Assembly (NCBI GenBank): GCA_034008185.1
Contig: CM067081.1
Span: forward strand, 32,238,806-32,302,805
Length of the DNA: 64,000 bases
From: Gorsachius magnificus
Taxonomy: Eukaryota; Chordata; Aves; Pelecaniformes; Ardeidae
Direction: 5' to 3'
Positions 39,901-54,900 of the stretch are shown here, in pieces. Position numbers and translations under genes: made by a program. Numbering within the stretch: the stretch's first letter is position 1; each line of letters opens with the position of its first letter. Below the pieces are notes generated by a model that had not been told where the DNA came from, did not search any database, and saw nothing but the letters and a program-made list of their open reading frames with translations.

Positions 39901-42900
39901 CTAGACCTCTCTACCTCTTAAGTGATCACTTCAATCTTTCTGATGAAATTAAATAAATTCTTAATTCCACCAGTGCAAGGCATGCTGTTTAACTGTATGT
40001 CATTCAGGTAACTCCCATGATTATTTCCCATTTTTACAAAACTCTTCCTAAAATACAGACATCTGACTGTGATGAAGCACTTCAGGAACAGTCTCATCAG
40101 TGTGATTTGGAGAAGTAATATTGCCTCATTTAACCTTTTTAATATTCTCCTACTTAAACAATTTTCCCAAAGAAAAATTAAAAAAAAACAACATTCCATT
40201 AGCACAAATTAATTCTACCAACAAATTAATTCTACCAACACATACCTCACGTAGCTGTTCCACAAGCTCTCTCTCTTCTCTCATCTGCTCCATTTTCCTT
40301 CGAATTGTAAATTGTGGGTCTATCGATTCCAAATTTCTTTGTGGTCTTAAGAACACTATAGTTTTAAAAAAGACAGATTTTAGTTTAAAAACAAACACCT
40401 TGATTTATTAATTTCTAAATGAAGCAAAATCCTTAGGCATTGACTCCAGCAAAAACTGTTAGATAATTCCTCTGTCTTCAGGAGGACAGAAAAACCTGAT
40501 CTTGCATTACAAACTAAAATGGATATTTTCTGGATATTGTTCTGAATGGCATCAAGAGCCATCAGTGGAGCGGATAATTTTTCAACCAAATCCTAATCTG
40601 AACAGGCAAGTTTTGTCAGATGATTAAAGACCAGCACTATCCCTTATCAATTCTGATCTGTACAAAACTTTCTGTCTAACATGGCAGGAAACACCTCTTA
40701 TTCTTTCAAGTAGAACCCTCTCCTACAAGATGCCAAATTGTGTAACAAGCTGTGACGAGCATTCTCCTACACAGGACAAACTGCTTGCTAGATAAGGTTA
40801 CACTAAAAAAACCCCACCACCCACCAAAGAGTAATGTAGGCAGGCTTAGCCATTCAGTAAGTCTGCCTACATTAAAAAGTCGTATTGCAAATGTAGCATT
40901 GCACAAACTCTTCACAGTACTCCCTCCCACCAATCCTGTATCACTTTGCCCACATATAGTTCTGTGAAAGAACTACATGAAATCTCTGCATATATGCACC
41001 TCTACACTTCCTTTTTTTGTGATCAATGACTGTTTTGAATGGTTTGAAAGAACAAGACGACATACGCTCAAAACGCAACTGTCACCTATTTGCCACTCAA
41101 ATTATAGGCCAGCCTGATTATTATGGAAAATGACACTGCTTACAAGAAAAAAAGTGGTTTGTATTATTACTTTCCTGCCTCTCTCCTGAATGCAACAGGA
41201 AACCCTAAGTATCAATTAATGGGGTGGAAAGTAGAAAGCCCAGAAACCTCCGTTTTTACGTACTGCTACTGCTCAGTCTCAATTTTGTTAATTTAAGGAC
41301 ACTAAAGAAAGAAAGGATAATTTCTGGGTCAATAAGTAACAGGATAGAAGAGAGGAGCCTTTTGTTTCCTAAAAGACACATCAGAAAATTGGAAGTGTAT
41401 GAATTGCCAATAGTATTTACTAGAGGAGTAAAAAAAGATTAATTACTCTTGATTGTAAAAAAAGTACACATGGGTGTAATCACAGTAATCCTGATGTTCT
41501 ACTAAAAATTGTGGGATGTCAGTCACTTTATTTAGGTTGTGATTTGCTTAATGGGATGATTTTTAAAAATCAGTCCTCAAATATCTAACAAAATAAAACA
41601 CTGAACCCTTGCTAAAAGAAGGAAATTTCACCTGAATTCTGACCAAAAGTAAACTGTTAATGAAGCCCCCAAATCAGTTCAGGGTCAACACCCAAAATTG
41701 TACCCTCTGATGTCTAGGGCTGAGATAAGACAAAGTTTCTGTACAAGAAATACTTTGAAATCTCAGAAAAGTCTAGTCACCAGGAATCTCACCTAACTGT
41801 ACACAGGTCGGTTAGGTAACAAAATTAATAATCTAAGCTACTTCTCTAGCCAAAGGGACAGACAGACAGCACCTATGGCAACAGGCAGTAGTTCTTTCCC
41901 CGATTTACTCAAACAGGAGCTTACGGCAATAAACTCTTTACATATCCTCAGGTTACTTATCTGAGGCATCAAGACAGAATAAACTGGCCAGTTACCAAAC
42001 TTACTTCTTTCCACCACCTGACTCACACAGTCATAGTTTTAACTTTTCACAGGCAACTGAAATTTGCTACTCTGCTGTTAATTCAGTAATTTTAGGAAAT
42101 GCCATATTAAAAGCTATTTGTTAAACAAAACTGCTTTTAAATAGAACACCTAAATATTACAGTTTTATGTTAGTAAACACTATCTTTTTTTAATGTCATC
42201 AGAAATCCCACTGGCAGAGTGGGAGAGTGTCCTGTAGGGAACGTGCAGGACTAAGAACTACAGATACCAACCACAGCTCACTTTCCTTCTCCAGGTGGTG
42301 GTCTACATAGCTTCACTTGTGTCACCATTCAGAAGGATCTACACACAGGTGCACACATCATAAATACAAGCATTCATTATGCTGACATCCTGCACATAAC
42401 ATGACAGTAGCAGAGCCATGCCTTCAGAGGCAATAGGTCCACAGTTGTGTTGACATTTGATCTTTGCCTTTGTAGAAGGCAAATTGCAAGATTGGAATAG
42501 AACTCTTATTTGCAAAACACAGTTTAATCAACCGATATGTGCTTCTTAACACTTTGTCGAGAGGCATATGTATAACTACGACTGCACATACCCAAACATA
42601 CAAAGGCTGTTAACAGCTGTTACGAAGTATAACAATCCATATATCAAATTTTACCATGCCATTTCAAAAGCATTACCTCCTGATTTAGATAATTTTAAAC
42701 TAACTAATACATCGGTAATTTTCTGATGACAGCATTTATATATGGTGAAAATTAAATAATTAGAAATATCTAAAATGTTATTTAATAAATCATATAGTAA
42801 TTAATATAGTTTAGGACGGCTACAACAACAACAAAAAAATCAACTCCCAAGTTTTCAAAGTGCAGAAAACTCTTACCCAGGACTTCTGTTAAACTCCAGA

Positions 42901-45900
42901 ATTGTACTGCATTAAAATTTCTGCATTAGCAACTCTGTAACAATGTATTGGAGATGGCTCCTAAATTTTTAAGGCTTAAAATAAAAACCTCCTATCGCAT
43001 ATATTAAAAAACTGTAGCTGCAATTTCTAAGACTTTTTTAGAAACTATTTTAGAAATAGTTCATTGTACAACTCTAATAATTAAGCTTTGCTGCCTCTCA
43101 CAGATGAAATACTTCTATAAAACCATGCTTGAAGAGTAATACCATATTTAAATGGCATTTAAATGCCACTGTAAGCTTTATTAGCAGCAGCAACATCTCA
43201 AACAGTTCTCTATGAAAATATTAGTTCGTATTTATGTTCAATTTCACAAGTATCAGAGTATTATTATGGACTTACTAAGTTTGGCCACAGCTATCTTTGC
43301 TTAGGCCTTTGCTAAATCAATACGAATGTCCCAAGACCTACTTCCTTTGATTTCAGACTACAAATATTTGGTAATGAAAAGTAAATATCAACATTACTTA
43401 TTCAATTCTATTCATGAATGGGACATACATTCCACCATGAGGAAAAAGGCAGGCTAATCTCCAGGCAGCGGGAAGCTACAATTAAAAGTTTCTAAATAAA
43501 ATAAAAAAGTTTAATTGATTAAAAAACAAACCAAAACCAACCCCCCACACACACTCAAAAGCATTAGTCATAAAATTTTCAGTTATGTACTGAATTTAAA
43601 GAAAAAGTGTTCTCATACAGGAAGTTTTGGCAGTCCTGAGTATTGCTTGCTTCTCTGCATTACATGCGTTTTCCAGCAAGGGGAGCCCATACCTCACACA
43701 CACCTGAAGGTCTATTTTTCTACTTTCCAAGAGTGAGTTTCAGCTTTTTGAACCTATGGTCGACCAAGGTTATTATGTAATGCTTGTTCCCATTTTTTTT
43801 TTTTAAAAGTATTTTGTACAAGTTTCAACAAGTTAAATGGGTAATAGTTAATAGCATGATATATATTCGACATACCACAGTCAAGGACAATCTTCCTTGA
43901 CAGAACTGACATTTTTGTACTGATTTACAACACACATAGGTGCACTATTTATAGCACATCAAGGAATTTAGAGTCCTGAGTACTTAGTCTGACATCATCT
44001 TTCAGGTAAACAACACAATTATTTAACCTGACTCTAAAAATAACAGACAAAAAGAAGGCTGGACTAACAACATGCAGAGATGAAGTCTGGCTAAAAGTTT
44101 ATAGTTAGATTTCTCTTTGATTTATTCAGTCCAAACTTAAGTAACAGTGAAGTTATTACAGAGTCATTTGCTAAACCAAAGCCTCCACAATGGTATGGAC
44201 ATTGGTCCTGGGAGATCTGTCTGTTCCAAGCCTTATAACCTCCCAGAAATTCTGGACTGAGCCTCGATTACAGAGCTGTTGCCAGATAGTTACGTTAAAG
44301 ATGATATGAAGTATTAAGATGCTATGTTGATGCATGGCTTTTCTATATCAAAGGCTACAGCTATACTAGCAAGCTGCACAGGGCTAGGAGCACGATCCTC
44401 AGCACTGGCCTGCGCACATGGGTACTGTTAATGTTGTTGCTTCCTGGCACAGTTTTGGTTGGTGCAAACCCACCTCTTTTCTACACCATGTCTAGGTATA
44501 GCTTGAGGAATAGCACAGGCAAAAGACATTCCCCAAAGGCAGCTTAAATGCAGCCATCCTGTTTTGGAAAGTAAGAGTGCTTAGGTATGGATTTGAATCA
44601 TGCTGTGCCAACTAACCTCAGTGCCAAAGAATTGGTTCTGGTCCACTTTACATCCTACCATAGGAAGACACACCCTACATAACAAACCTAGCTCCAGATA
44701 ACAAACTCTAAACAGAAAGGCAGCAGTCCCGGTTAAAAAAATAAAAAAAAAGTTGTAAAAGCAGTTTTCTGTTGTAACAGCTCAAGGTAATAAACACTAA
44801 TATTTGCACCTGGCTTATGACTTGGATGACATGAGACATCTATCTGTGCCAAATGCACAAGCACATGCTAGTCTGTGCTGCTTGTTTTATCTAGAAAACC
44901 AGTAACACATCTAGATTAACACAGATCAAATTCTGCACTGACAGAAGTACCTCTAGCTTTCTCTGTCAGAATATTCATCAGTGAAATGTAAAGTTAGCCT
45001 CATACCATCATGAACTAAATTCAGTTTTTCAACTTACCATTATTGCAATTCTTATATTCCATATGCATTTCCTTTACGGAGCCGCTTCCTCTACATATGC
45101 TCTCTTGTATGGTTTTATAATCAAGAACACTGTGGCATTAGTGAGCACTGTCAAGTAATGACCTGAACTAAGAATGTAGGCATTCTAAACTAAGTGTTGG
45201 CATTTGGCATTCAAGATTTGTGGTCTTGGTTTCAATCTGATGCTTTTTGACAGTTTGCCTTCTAATAAGTAAACACCCTTCTAATTTAGGGCAACTGGAA
45301 GAACAACTGTCCTACTTTAAAAAAACACATCTGCCTATCAAATAATTACAAACTGTTAAATCATCTAGGTTCTGTTTCATCCATCTGACATTTAACTATT
45401 AATGCAGTATAAGACCTGGATAGCCCAAACACTGCCAACTTTGCATATTGGTGCCACAATTCGATGTACTATGACAATACTACACTGGAGAAAAACAAAA
45501 TAAAAGCAGCAGTAATGAAGTCCACTAATATACCTGGCCTTCACTATGCACAGAGAAGTCCGACAGCTTAATAACATTTTCTATTGGACAGAAATTGCTA
45601 TTTTTGCTTAGCTGATTCTTTCAGCTTTGTTTCTTCATGGATTCCTCTTCTAATTAAGCTAGTTATGCACCTGCATCAATAACTGCAGATGGGAGCAAGA
45701 TATTTTTATTAACAGTCAGCATCTATCAAAAAAAAAAATGCAGAAAGGACAATAGCAAAATCAATTGCTGTTTGAGTACAACTTTTGTAAACCCTTGAAA
45801 GTAAAGCAAGTAATAAACCTATATTGGAAATAGTTCTCGGTTGAGGATATCATAGGAGAAGTTTTTTTGCCAGACATGGCATATATATACCTCTGAGGTA

Positions 45901-48900
45901 TATAGTCATATAAACATCCCCTCAAGAGTACTGTCTTTCATCTTTAACCACATGGGGCATTTGCCATATATTCAGGTTTCTGAAAACACAAAATTAAGTA
46001 AATTATACGTGGAACACCTACCATTGTCACTGTCTCCTTCAGATGGGATACTGTAGCTAAAGTTGTCCCATGTTTGTGCCTGTGTAAGTGTGTTGAAGGA
46101 GATAGGAGGAAGACTGAGGGATGGGTCTGCTGAAGGGGAGAGATAGCCAGTCCAACCATGGTGGTATAAGGACCGGAGGGGGATAAAAGGGGGCAGCAGC
46201 ATTTCATATATGGCATTAGGGTTGTATGGTAATGACAAAGATGCAAGTCAAAGGTGATTAATATAAAATGTGTAATTTTTGAGAAAAGAATGAAAGATGG
46301 TGCAGAATAAAAAGAACGAGAAGTTATATGTTAGTACTTGCAAATCATACATTGTACGTGCAGTTAAGGCTGTTAAGCTTTAGCAAGATCATTGTAACCA
46401 TAGCACTTCACACAACTTGTTTACAACCAAGTTTTAAGAAGAAGTACCCATAGATTTTACATTATAGCCTGACAAAAACCTTGACTCTGTCAATGAGAAG
46501 GTAAATATATCAGCTGTTTCAACAATGAGGAGTTCAGAGAATAGGAATTTTGGTATTTTTTGTAACTATGTAATAAGAACACTTCCTCCCCCAAAGGCAA
46601 AGAAAATTTACACATCCATATGAAAATATTATTACATTACAACTTCCTCGCTGATTTTGGTAAGTAGCAACTACATTATACTGTGGATTCTCATTCTGTT
46701 GTAATAGGTTCTGTAAGTACATGTACTACAGATGTTTTCCTTTTGTTTTAATTCACTTAACAGTACATGCAGCACTACTTTTATTTCTTGTTGACTCCTC
46801 CAGCAATAAGTCCAAACCTACAATGAGCCCACCACCTTAGGAAAGTTCTGGTCCTCCGCAACTTTTACGGACTTTCCAGGGACAAGAACAGACATACAAT
46901 ACCTCCAAAGGGTGATCCTGAGTTTGCACCACAAACCTTGGCAGACCTGCACTGTAGACAGTCTTCTAACAAACACAAATTCAGTAATGATCCAACTGGG
47001 CTCTCCTAAAGCATGCAAAATTGCACATTTGCACAGAAGCTGCAACAGAGCCTGGAGATCATTCACCAGATGCCTGTAAAAGCACGTCGTGCCTACAGTT
47101 CACGATCACCCATCAACTCATTATGGAGCTAAACCTGTACAGCAATACAGTCCCTATTCTCCACCCACTCCGCCTTCTCTCCTTCAGCTAGTCACGACAA
47201 CACTTCTTATTTGTTCCTCCTTCAGCAGACATTTTTATTCCTTCCCTACCACATCTATTCTGCAATTCTGTATCCTGTCTTGATTTTGGCAAGGATTTCC
47301 ACCCAGGCTTTCCTCAAACCTCCATTCTACAGTGTTTCAGAACTGTCCACTGACATCCTTAAAATATGCCTCTTCAGCACGCCATCCATCCTTTCAAAGC
47401 TTCCCACTGATTTCCTATTTTCTGACACAGAATTTAAATCGCTCCTTCTCTGCCCTTCACAATGATGTGACTCCTTAAGGAGCTTTTCCTGTATCTGATC
47501 ACACTGTTCCTTACCACTTCTGCCACAGATATTACGAACTCACTCATTTCTTGGTTTCCTACATATATTTCCATGTTTTATCTACTGAATCCCCCACACA
47601 AGCAAATTTCATGCTCCTCAAACTAAACTGGAGATTATAAACCACCTCTACTCTAAATGCTAAACCATAATCCTAAATCAATTTAAGTTTATGATGTAGA
47701 TCAAAAAGCAGCTAAAACCACTTAACATTAGAAGAAAGTCCAAGATAAAGTTTCAGTAAGCACAGGAAGTCCCTATTTTATACCATTCCAAATTAAAAAA
47801 TATAAGGAACTTAATCACATAGACTTTCTCCTTCGCACAGTTCTGGAATCTGTATTAACATGATGATAATTCAGACAGCATCATATAAAACTTCACCTTA
47901 AACTTATCTTCACAGTCAGCTGTTCAAGAGCTCGCTCTCTTTAGCCATGCTTTTTTCCAAATCCAGTTTACTGCTTCTGGCTATTGGGACACCAGACCAG
48001 CTGAACCTGAGAGTCAGCACAACTGAAACTCTGAGCAGAGTCAACACTGGGTAACAGAATAGAGATGTATGGCAAATGATAAATAGTCTTTAATTATGCT
48101 GGTAATTAGGATTCTCATTATTTTCCAAAGTACACAGATAATGCAGTTAGGGAAGAAAACAAATGGAAGGAATAAATGTCCAGAGATTATAAAAACAGTA
48201 ACTAGCACTCACAAGAGGGAAAAATACTGTCAAGTTCTAATGATCATTATGTGTTCCAACAAACTTGAGAGGCAAGCATGTCCACAGATACTAACATTGT
48301 GCTTCAAAGTCACCAAAAATGAAGACACTGGATTCACAAGTAAGATTATGCTGAGTAAACAGTTGCAAGGGAACAACTTTTCACTCCCTAATACAAACTG
48401 CTTTGTGATTTTGAGTTTTGTCAGTGCTTCTTTTAGCCTCTGAAGCTACAATTTGTCCGTCCGTCTGTGTTGCTGTCACCTTGTTCAGCAGAAACTATGA
48501 AACACGGTGACTTTAAAATGGCACAGAACAAAAGAAAAAAATATTCTTGAGTACTGCAAGATGTATTAGTAGATGCTCAGGCTTCAAGGTCTGGCATATT
48601 AAAGATACCGTGGCAAGAACTTTGCAACACTCAGTTTCAACAATTAGCACTCTGAACATTTTAATCAATTCATGAATCAAGCACAGAGAGTTTAAATTTA
48701 TGAATTATTTTTGAGTGGTTCTTTTTCAGAGAGCAAAAGCACTTCCCAAGAGCAAAACTATGGTTCTAAGAAAACTTCTAATTATTGGTTCTTTTCAATA
48801 GTAATTTTTTAAAGTTTTTATAATTAATCTGAATTTGAAAAGCCCATACTCTATGAAAGTATTTGAAATACAGGAGGAAATATTCTGAAAAATTAAAAAA

Positions 48901-51900
48901 TCCTCCCTCTTTTTACCTTCTATGTAAACATCTGACCCTTGAAAAGAATTTGTCAGGAAGTCAAAACACATTCATTACCTTTCAAAACATTTTCTTTGGG
49001 TACCATGTCAGCCACCAGATATGAATTTTCCCAATGTTTTGCCTAGCTATAATTAAAGAATAGAAGGACCTTCAGTCCTGAACATAAATCAGTATGCACT
49101 AACACAGAAGTTTAAGCCACTGTGGTTTATCCTCTGGAAGCACTTCCATTTGTGTGTGTACTTCAGAAAACTGGAATCCTTACCAGAAATCTAGTACAAT
49201 TTACTTTCACCTTTCCAAGAGACATAAATCATTATAAAACAATAAGGGGGGGAAAAGAAAAGTCAGATAGAAAGCAACATTCATTTAAAATATATGAAGA
49301 TAAACACAGTGAAAATAAACTCTCAGACTTCAGAAAGGTATGGTTGTATATATTTTCATTGAAAATTTGCCACTGTTTTTTCTACAGAGCATGATGTACA
49401 CATTTTAGTTAGAACACTTTAATGTGCTTTTAACCTTGCACTCAGATTTAAAAGATTTATAGAAGCAAGTAATTCAAATGTAAGCTCTAATGAAGTTAAA
49501 TAGATAAAACTCATATCCAATGAGTTTTAAGGTTTCCCCTAAGCAATGAAGAACTTAAATGAAAAAAGCTATTAAAAAAAAACAACTACAAACTGAGCTG
49601 AAAAATTTTCCTGGATCACAGAATTACTGGACCCCTAGACTAGCTCAGCTCTAGGGCAATAAAGCAGTATATAACAAGCACAAATTCAGACAGTGATAGG
49701 ATGGTTCAAACTCACACAAAACTTGCAGAAAGTTTGAAAGGAAATGCAGTGAAGGAACTAGAGACATGTCAAGCTAACAAGCTTTAATGGGAAAAACATG
49801 CAGGATTCACAAACATGCCAATATTTTCAGTCATGTACTACTTCTACCTGTAAATTATTCTTATGTGTTAGCAACACAAATTTTAATACTACTTTTAGAG
49901 TAATTCTAGGGTGGAAGCAGGTGATGAAACAATATGCAGCTTCAATATTCCTTTGCAAGGTTTCACTTTGTTACATTTTACTACATAGCTAATATACTGT
50001 CTTTTTATCTGAAGTTGGACCTAAAGTTTTAATATTGCCAAATTCCCGTCTTACCATGGTATAAATTTAAGGTAACGTGACTGAAACTGGATGTGATGAG
50101 GTGAGAAACTGTGCAGTAATAGCTCTAGCTTGGTGACTCTGTAGTGTATGATACGGAAAAGAAAATAAATTCAGATTATCGAGTTTTCTGCAACCCACAG
50201 CTGTGACCAAAAGACACTATAGTATGGGCATACTCAAAGAGATTCAAATGCATGAATGGGTACAGTGCAGAAAATCAACAGAATATAACCAACTGACTTT
50301 GGTATTCACTGAGGCTATACACAGCTACCATCAGTCAAGGGAAGAACTGTAGGAGTTGCACACATCTGGTCTTCCATCATGAGACTTGGAGGGTTTGTTG
50401 CAAAGGACTGCAACCATTGCAGTTCGGTCTTCTTAGAAACCCTCCAAAACCAGATTCACTAGGTTATTTTGCCCTGACGTATCACAGCCATTAAGTACAG
50501 GAGATCTTAACGCACTACTATACCAGGATTTGGAAGCACACTTTAACCTAACACCTGAAGAAGTCATGGTCTTGCATTCTCTCCCACAATGCTGCTTCCA
50601 GCCCCTGGCAGCAGATTTCACTGACAACTCAGCAGAACACAGGCTACATCCCGTGAAAGCAGCAACTTGGCATGGAGCCGTTTGCCTTCACGTGTCTCTG
50701 TCCTAACGGCGTTATTGCAATGTTGCCACTGGATTGCACAATTTTACTCTACGTTTTATTTTTTCCAAATCCTGAAAGGGCTCATTTGCTCATAATTTAA
50801 CACATACTTTAAATATACAGAGAAATAACAACATCTCTAAAGCATCAGGAACAGATATACAAGAATAGAGCCAGAGTTTAACAGTCCAACAAACTAAGAA
50901 ATGCAACTGAACTGTCAAATGGTATATCATAACTACGTGAGAAATTTAAAATATCCTCTTCATGAAACAAGGTTGGTTCAATACCATTTCATTTGCTTTT
51001 TAATTTTTTTTTCTTTTTTTAAAAAAAAAACCAAATCTATGGGTACAATTTCTTAAGCATTCAAATGTGAAACTGCTGCCATTATTGCCAAGATATTTTG
51101 TTATGGAAACTATAAGCTTGTAGCAGTTTACCAACATTTGATTAAAAGCATTTGTGGTGAATGTGAGAAACCAGAATTAGTCTTAGGATGCTGAAACATA
51201 CTGAAAAACCTATGGTTATTCTTTAGAGGTGATGCGAGATGATTTAACAATATTGACTGCCTCAGCACAGAGAAAATAAAATCTGAGTTTAATCCTGTAG
51301 CTAATCCTGTTTTTAAAGGAAGCTGTTATCCAATCCCTCAAATACATCAATATTTTTTTCTTTTTGGGGGGTGGGTGTTTTTCTTTAATAAACTGCTGCT
51401 TGTTAAAAGATTGATGGTTATGCAGATTTAGTGCATTGCAAATTCATTAAACTCAGCTGCTGGCTGAAGTAAACATCTAATCTTCCTACAATGCTTAATC
51501 CTTACACAAGCATAACTACTGAAAGACTCATTGCAATGAGCAATTTTCAGAGCAATGCATAAGTATTTTCCAAACAAGTCTAATTATTCATATATATTAT
51601 TCAGCAAAACCTGAACCGTATCACTACATACCAATTAAGCAAAAATCTTACTTCAATTAGTATGTTGTATAGGTGATATACATGTATACACTTATGAAAC
51701 ACGTGTATTTATATACATACACACATATTTTTTAAACATGCATACATCTAAACCACCTAATTTATTAGTACGGGATGAAAATTGATCCATATATAATGTG
51801 TCAAATACATACTTGTTATAAATTCAATCCTGATTCAAACCTATAACCTTAAAATGTTCTAATCTTCTAACTGTTGTACAGAAAATGTTTCATCACTGCC

Positions 51901-54900
51901 TTCTTGAGGGAAAAAAACAAAGGCATCCATTAATTACACAGATGTAAAAAAATAAATAAATTAAAAGTCGTACACACAAATTGGTCAATTTTCTTTCCTA
52001 CATTACCTGATCGTGGCTTCAGGCCAAAAGGGATTGTGGTATTTGTAGTAGGAGACATTGTTGGGCTTTTATCCTTGTTCTGTGTAATTCAAGAACATAA
52101 ATCTAAGTAAGAGTAACATCCAGAATATCTCAGCACAACAGACTGTGTAACATGTAGAAGTTAACAATACTGCACGCTACCACTATTCCACCATAATCTT
52201 ATCACAATATAGCTTCAAACCTATGATAGTCTCACTTTTCTATTCCATCCTATTCCTTTGCTGGAAAAGATGAGTTTCTGACCAAAGACTGCAAGATATT
52301 CCCCTTAGCTATAAACAAGCTCAATTATTCCTCAGTTTTGTCCCATGTAATGGCTTGGTTCCATCAAACATACATTTTTTGTGGCATAGAACATCTAGAA
52401 AAACAAAGCAAAGACCCATTTTTTCCTTAGATATGCCTGTTTCTTTCATTGAATCAATTACCACTCTGCATGGTATTTTCCATGCAACACTAAATTTCTG
52501 CTTAAAAAGCTGGAAAGAGGAAGTTAAGCATAGACCTCAGAGCAGGACAGCCCTTGACCCTGGGCTAGGCTAAGAGTTGCAGCAGGAAGGATGGAGTAGC
52601 AGCGTACAGGAGAAGGTGAGGTGTAATCATCATACCATCAGTGGTAACATAGAAAGAGCCTGATAACCAGACTCCATAATGAGAATCCTGTTTATAAAAA
52701 GTGATTCCTCAGGGAGCCAGGAACTACAGAAGTCCCATCACTAAGACTGGTGGAAGGTGGCTGGGCACTCGTGAATTGCAAGATGCTCATACACAGCACA
52801 ACATAGAGGCAGAAGCTCTGTTTCTGCACAGAAAATATGAAGGGGAAAAAAAAGTCTCCACAAGGAGCTTCCTACAGATTCCCTTTTTGACTTTCTGCTG
52901 ACATTTGCACTGCAAAAGTGATAGGATCAATAAAATCAGACTCCTCTCTGAAAACTAATCATGGACATGACACAACTGTGCAAAAAGAAATTGCACTGAA
53001 ATCAACAGAAACTCTTCTGAAGCAAGGAAAAAACCAAAAAAAGAAAATGTGGCAGAATTAACAAAATGTAAAAAAAATTAAATGTTTTATACTAAAGTAC
53101 ATAACTCAGAAACAAGCTTGTCAGAGAGAATATTTTTATACCCCAGTAAATGCTTAAGACAACAAGAATAAACCACAGGCCAAATAAACTACATAGCCAT
53201 TATTTTCTGTGATATTCAATTACATGTTTCATTTAGTATATGAATCATTCATATAAAACATATGAGAGACAAACAAATGGCACTAGCATCTTACCTCATT
53301 GTGAGAGGTTTGCCCACTTGTATTCCAAACAATTAGATCATTCTGAGTGTTTGGGGAAGGAAAAAAAAAAAAAAAAAGACCATTTCAGCAACTAAATTAG
53401 TGATACACCACAACAGGATATTTTACTCATGATATTCAGATACACAATAACACTTAATTCTCTTTTTCACTGAAACAATTAATTTTCATGAATAATAAGT
53501 ACTTTTATTGCTAGGTGAACAACATTTAAAAACTTGGGGAAATTATTCGCATTTTTTTCCTAATGTTATAACTGCATTTATAAGTTTTAAAAACCAAGGT
53601 TTAATATGCTAATATAGATTTTTAATATAGATTTGGAGAGAAGTATTCTGTAAGCAATTAATTTTGTAGTTGCAGTGTAACATACCTTTTGTTACCACTT
53701 ATGCTACAGTTAAATTGGGAACATGTAAATCACTAATAAATATGAAATGAAATAATTAATTCTGCAACAATCTAACTCAGCAGAAACACAGCTGGCAGAA
53801 GTAAAAACAACTTGTAATTCAATTCAAAATAATTCCCTTTGGGCCAATTTTTTTTTTAATCAATAAAAAAATGGAAACAAAAATAAAACATGGTCCCAAC
53901 AATCACAGAGCTTTCTAAAAGTTAGCAAGATACGAAGGAAGATTACACACCCATTATGCTTCATGACCTTTCTTGGCTACTTTTCAAGCTTAAAAAAAAT
54001 TCTTCATCTTTAAACATCTTTCATAACATTAGTAGTATTATTTGATAACGTTATCTCAACCATTGTCTTAACCTAGAATAAATAGAAAGAAACCTTTTGC
54101 ATCTGATCCCAGCCAGCTCTGCCTGGGACTCGCACAATTGAGCACTTCTGTGCTCAGGGACTAAGTTCTTGTGACTGACCTGCTACTTATGCCTACGTTA
54201 CAGGCCTAATCTCCCTTACAGCATGCAAGTCACTAGTCAGAGTTTTGAATTTATGCTAAATGGAATTAATTTAGTAACACAAGTAGTAACACAAGTGCTT
54301 ACTGTACTACACAGAATGCAGCAGGATTAAAAACTTGCTCTCGCAAGATGTGTTTCCATTTCATGGAACGTGCCTAGTGCTTTCACCCGCATAACACAAT
54401 TCAGATCAGGCCCTCTGCAAATGTTCAGGAAGATTTATTTCTTCTTTTTAAAAGGTTCTTAAAAGTGAATCAGCAGTGTTCTTGTTAAACAGTTCATCAA
54501 AATACAGAGACCACACACAATGTGAGACTGAGTTAGCCTTATCTGTTAATCTCAGCAATGTAGTAAGAACTGTTCCAAATAAAGTGTGGTAACCCCAACG
54601 TACAACAATATAGCCAAAGAGATGAACCAACTTGATTTTTTTTTTTGAATTTGACATTTTAAAGAAAAAACAAAGACAAAATTAAGACTAACAAAGTCAC
54701 AAGGATATCATAGGAATATTTGATGGTAATCATGATTATACATATGAGTATTTGAAAAGTATCAAGATAAACCAGATTCAAAATGTGTCTGGGTAAGACA
54801 GACCACATCAAGGTACTATCAATATAGATTGTACACGAAACTTAAAATATTTTGGAAACTTTAAAACTATCATCTCAACCTCTATACAGACTCTATACAG

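Larger units (their letters stand above)
35014..40245 (-). other. LRCH1: LRCH1 intron with an R2-clade element and CR1 relic
   Basis: Contains the R2-like insertion at 35616-36655 with its flanking repeats and an old CR1 at 37075-37565; the rest is featureless. The neighbouring intron 33257-34875 shows nothing recognisable. Confidence 0.55.

Noticed and set aside
45944..46246. Open frame of 100 codons on the - strand
   Set aside because: It is an out-of-frame companion of the LRCH1 cassette exon; only the phase-1 reading fits both neighbouring exons.
47089..47465. Overlapping open frames in a pyrimidine-rich block
   Set aside because: Composition-driven; antisense to LRCH1, with no motif or splice structure.
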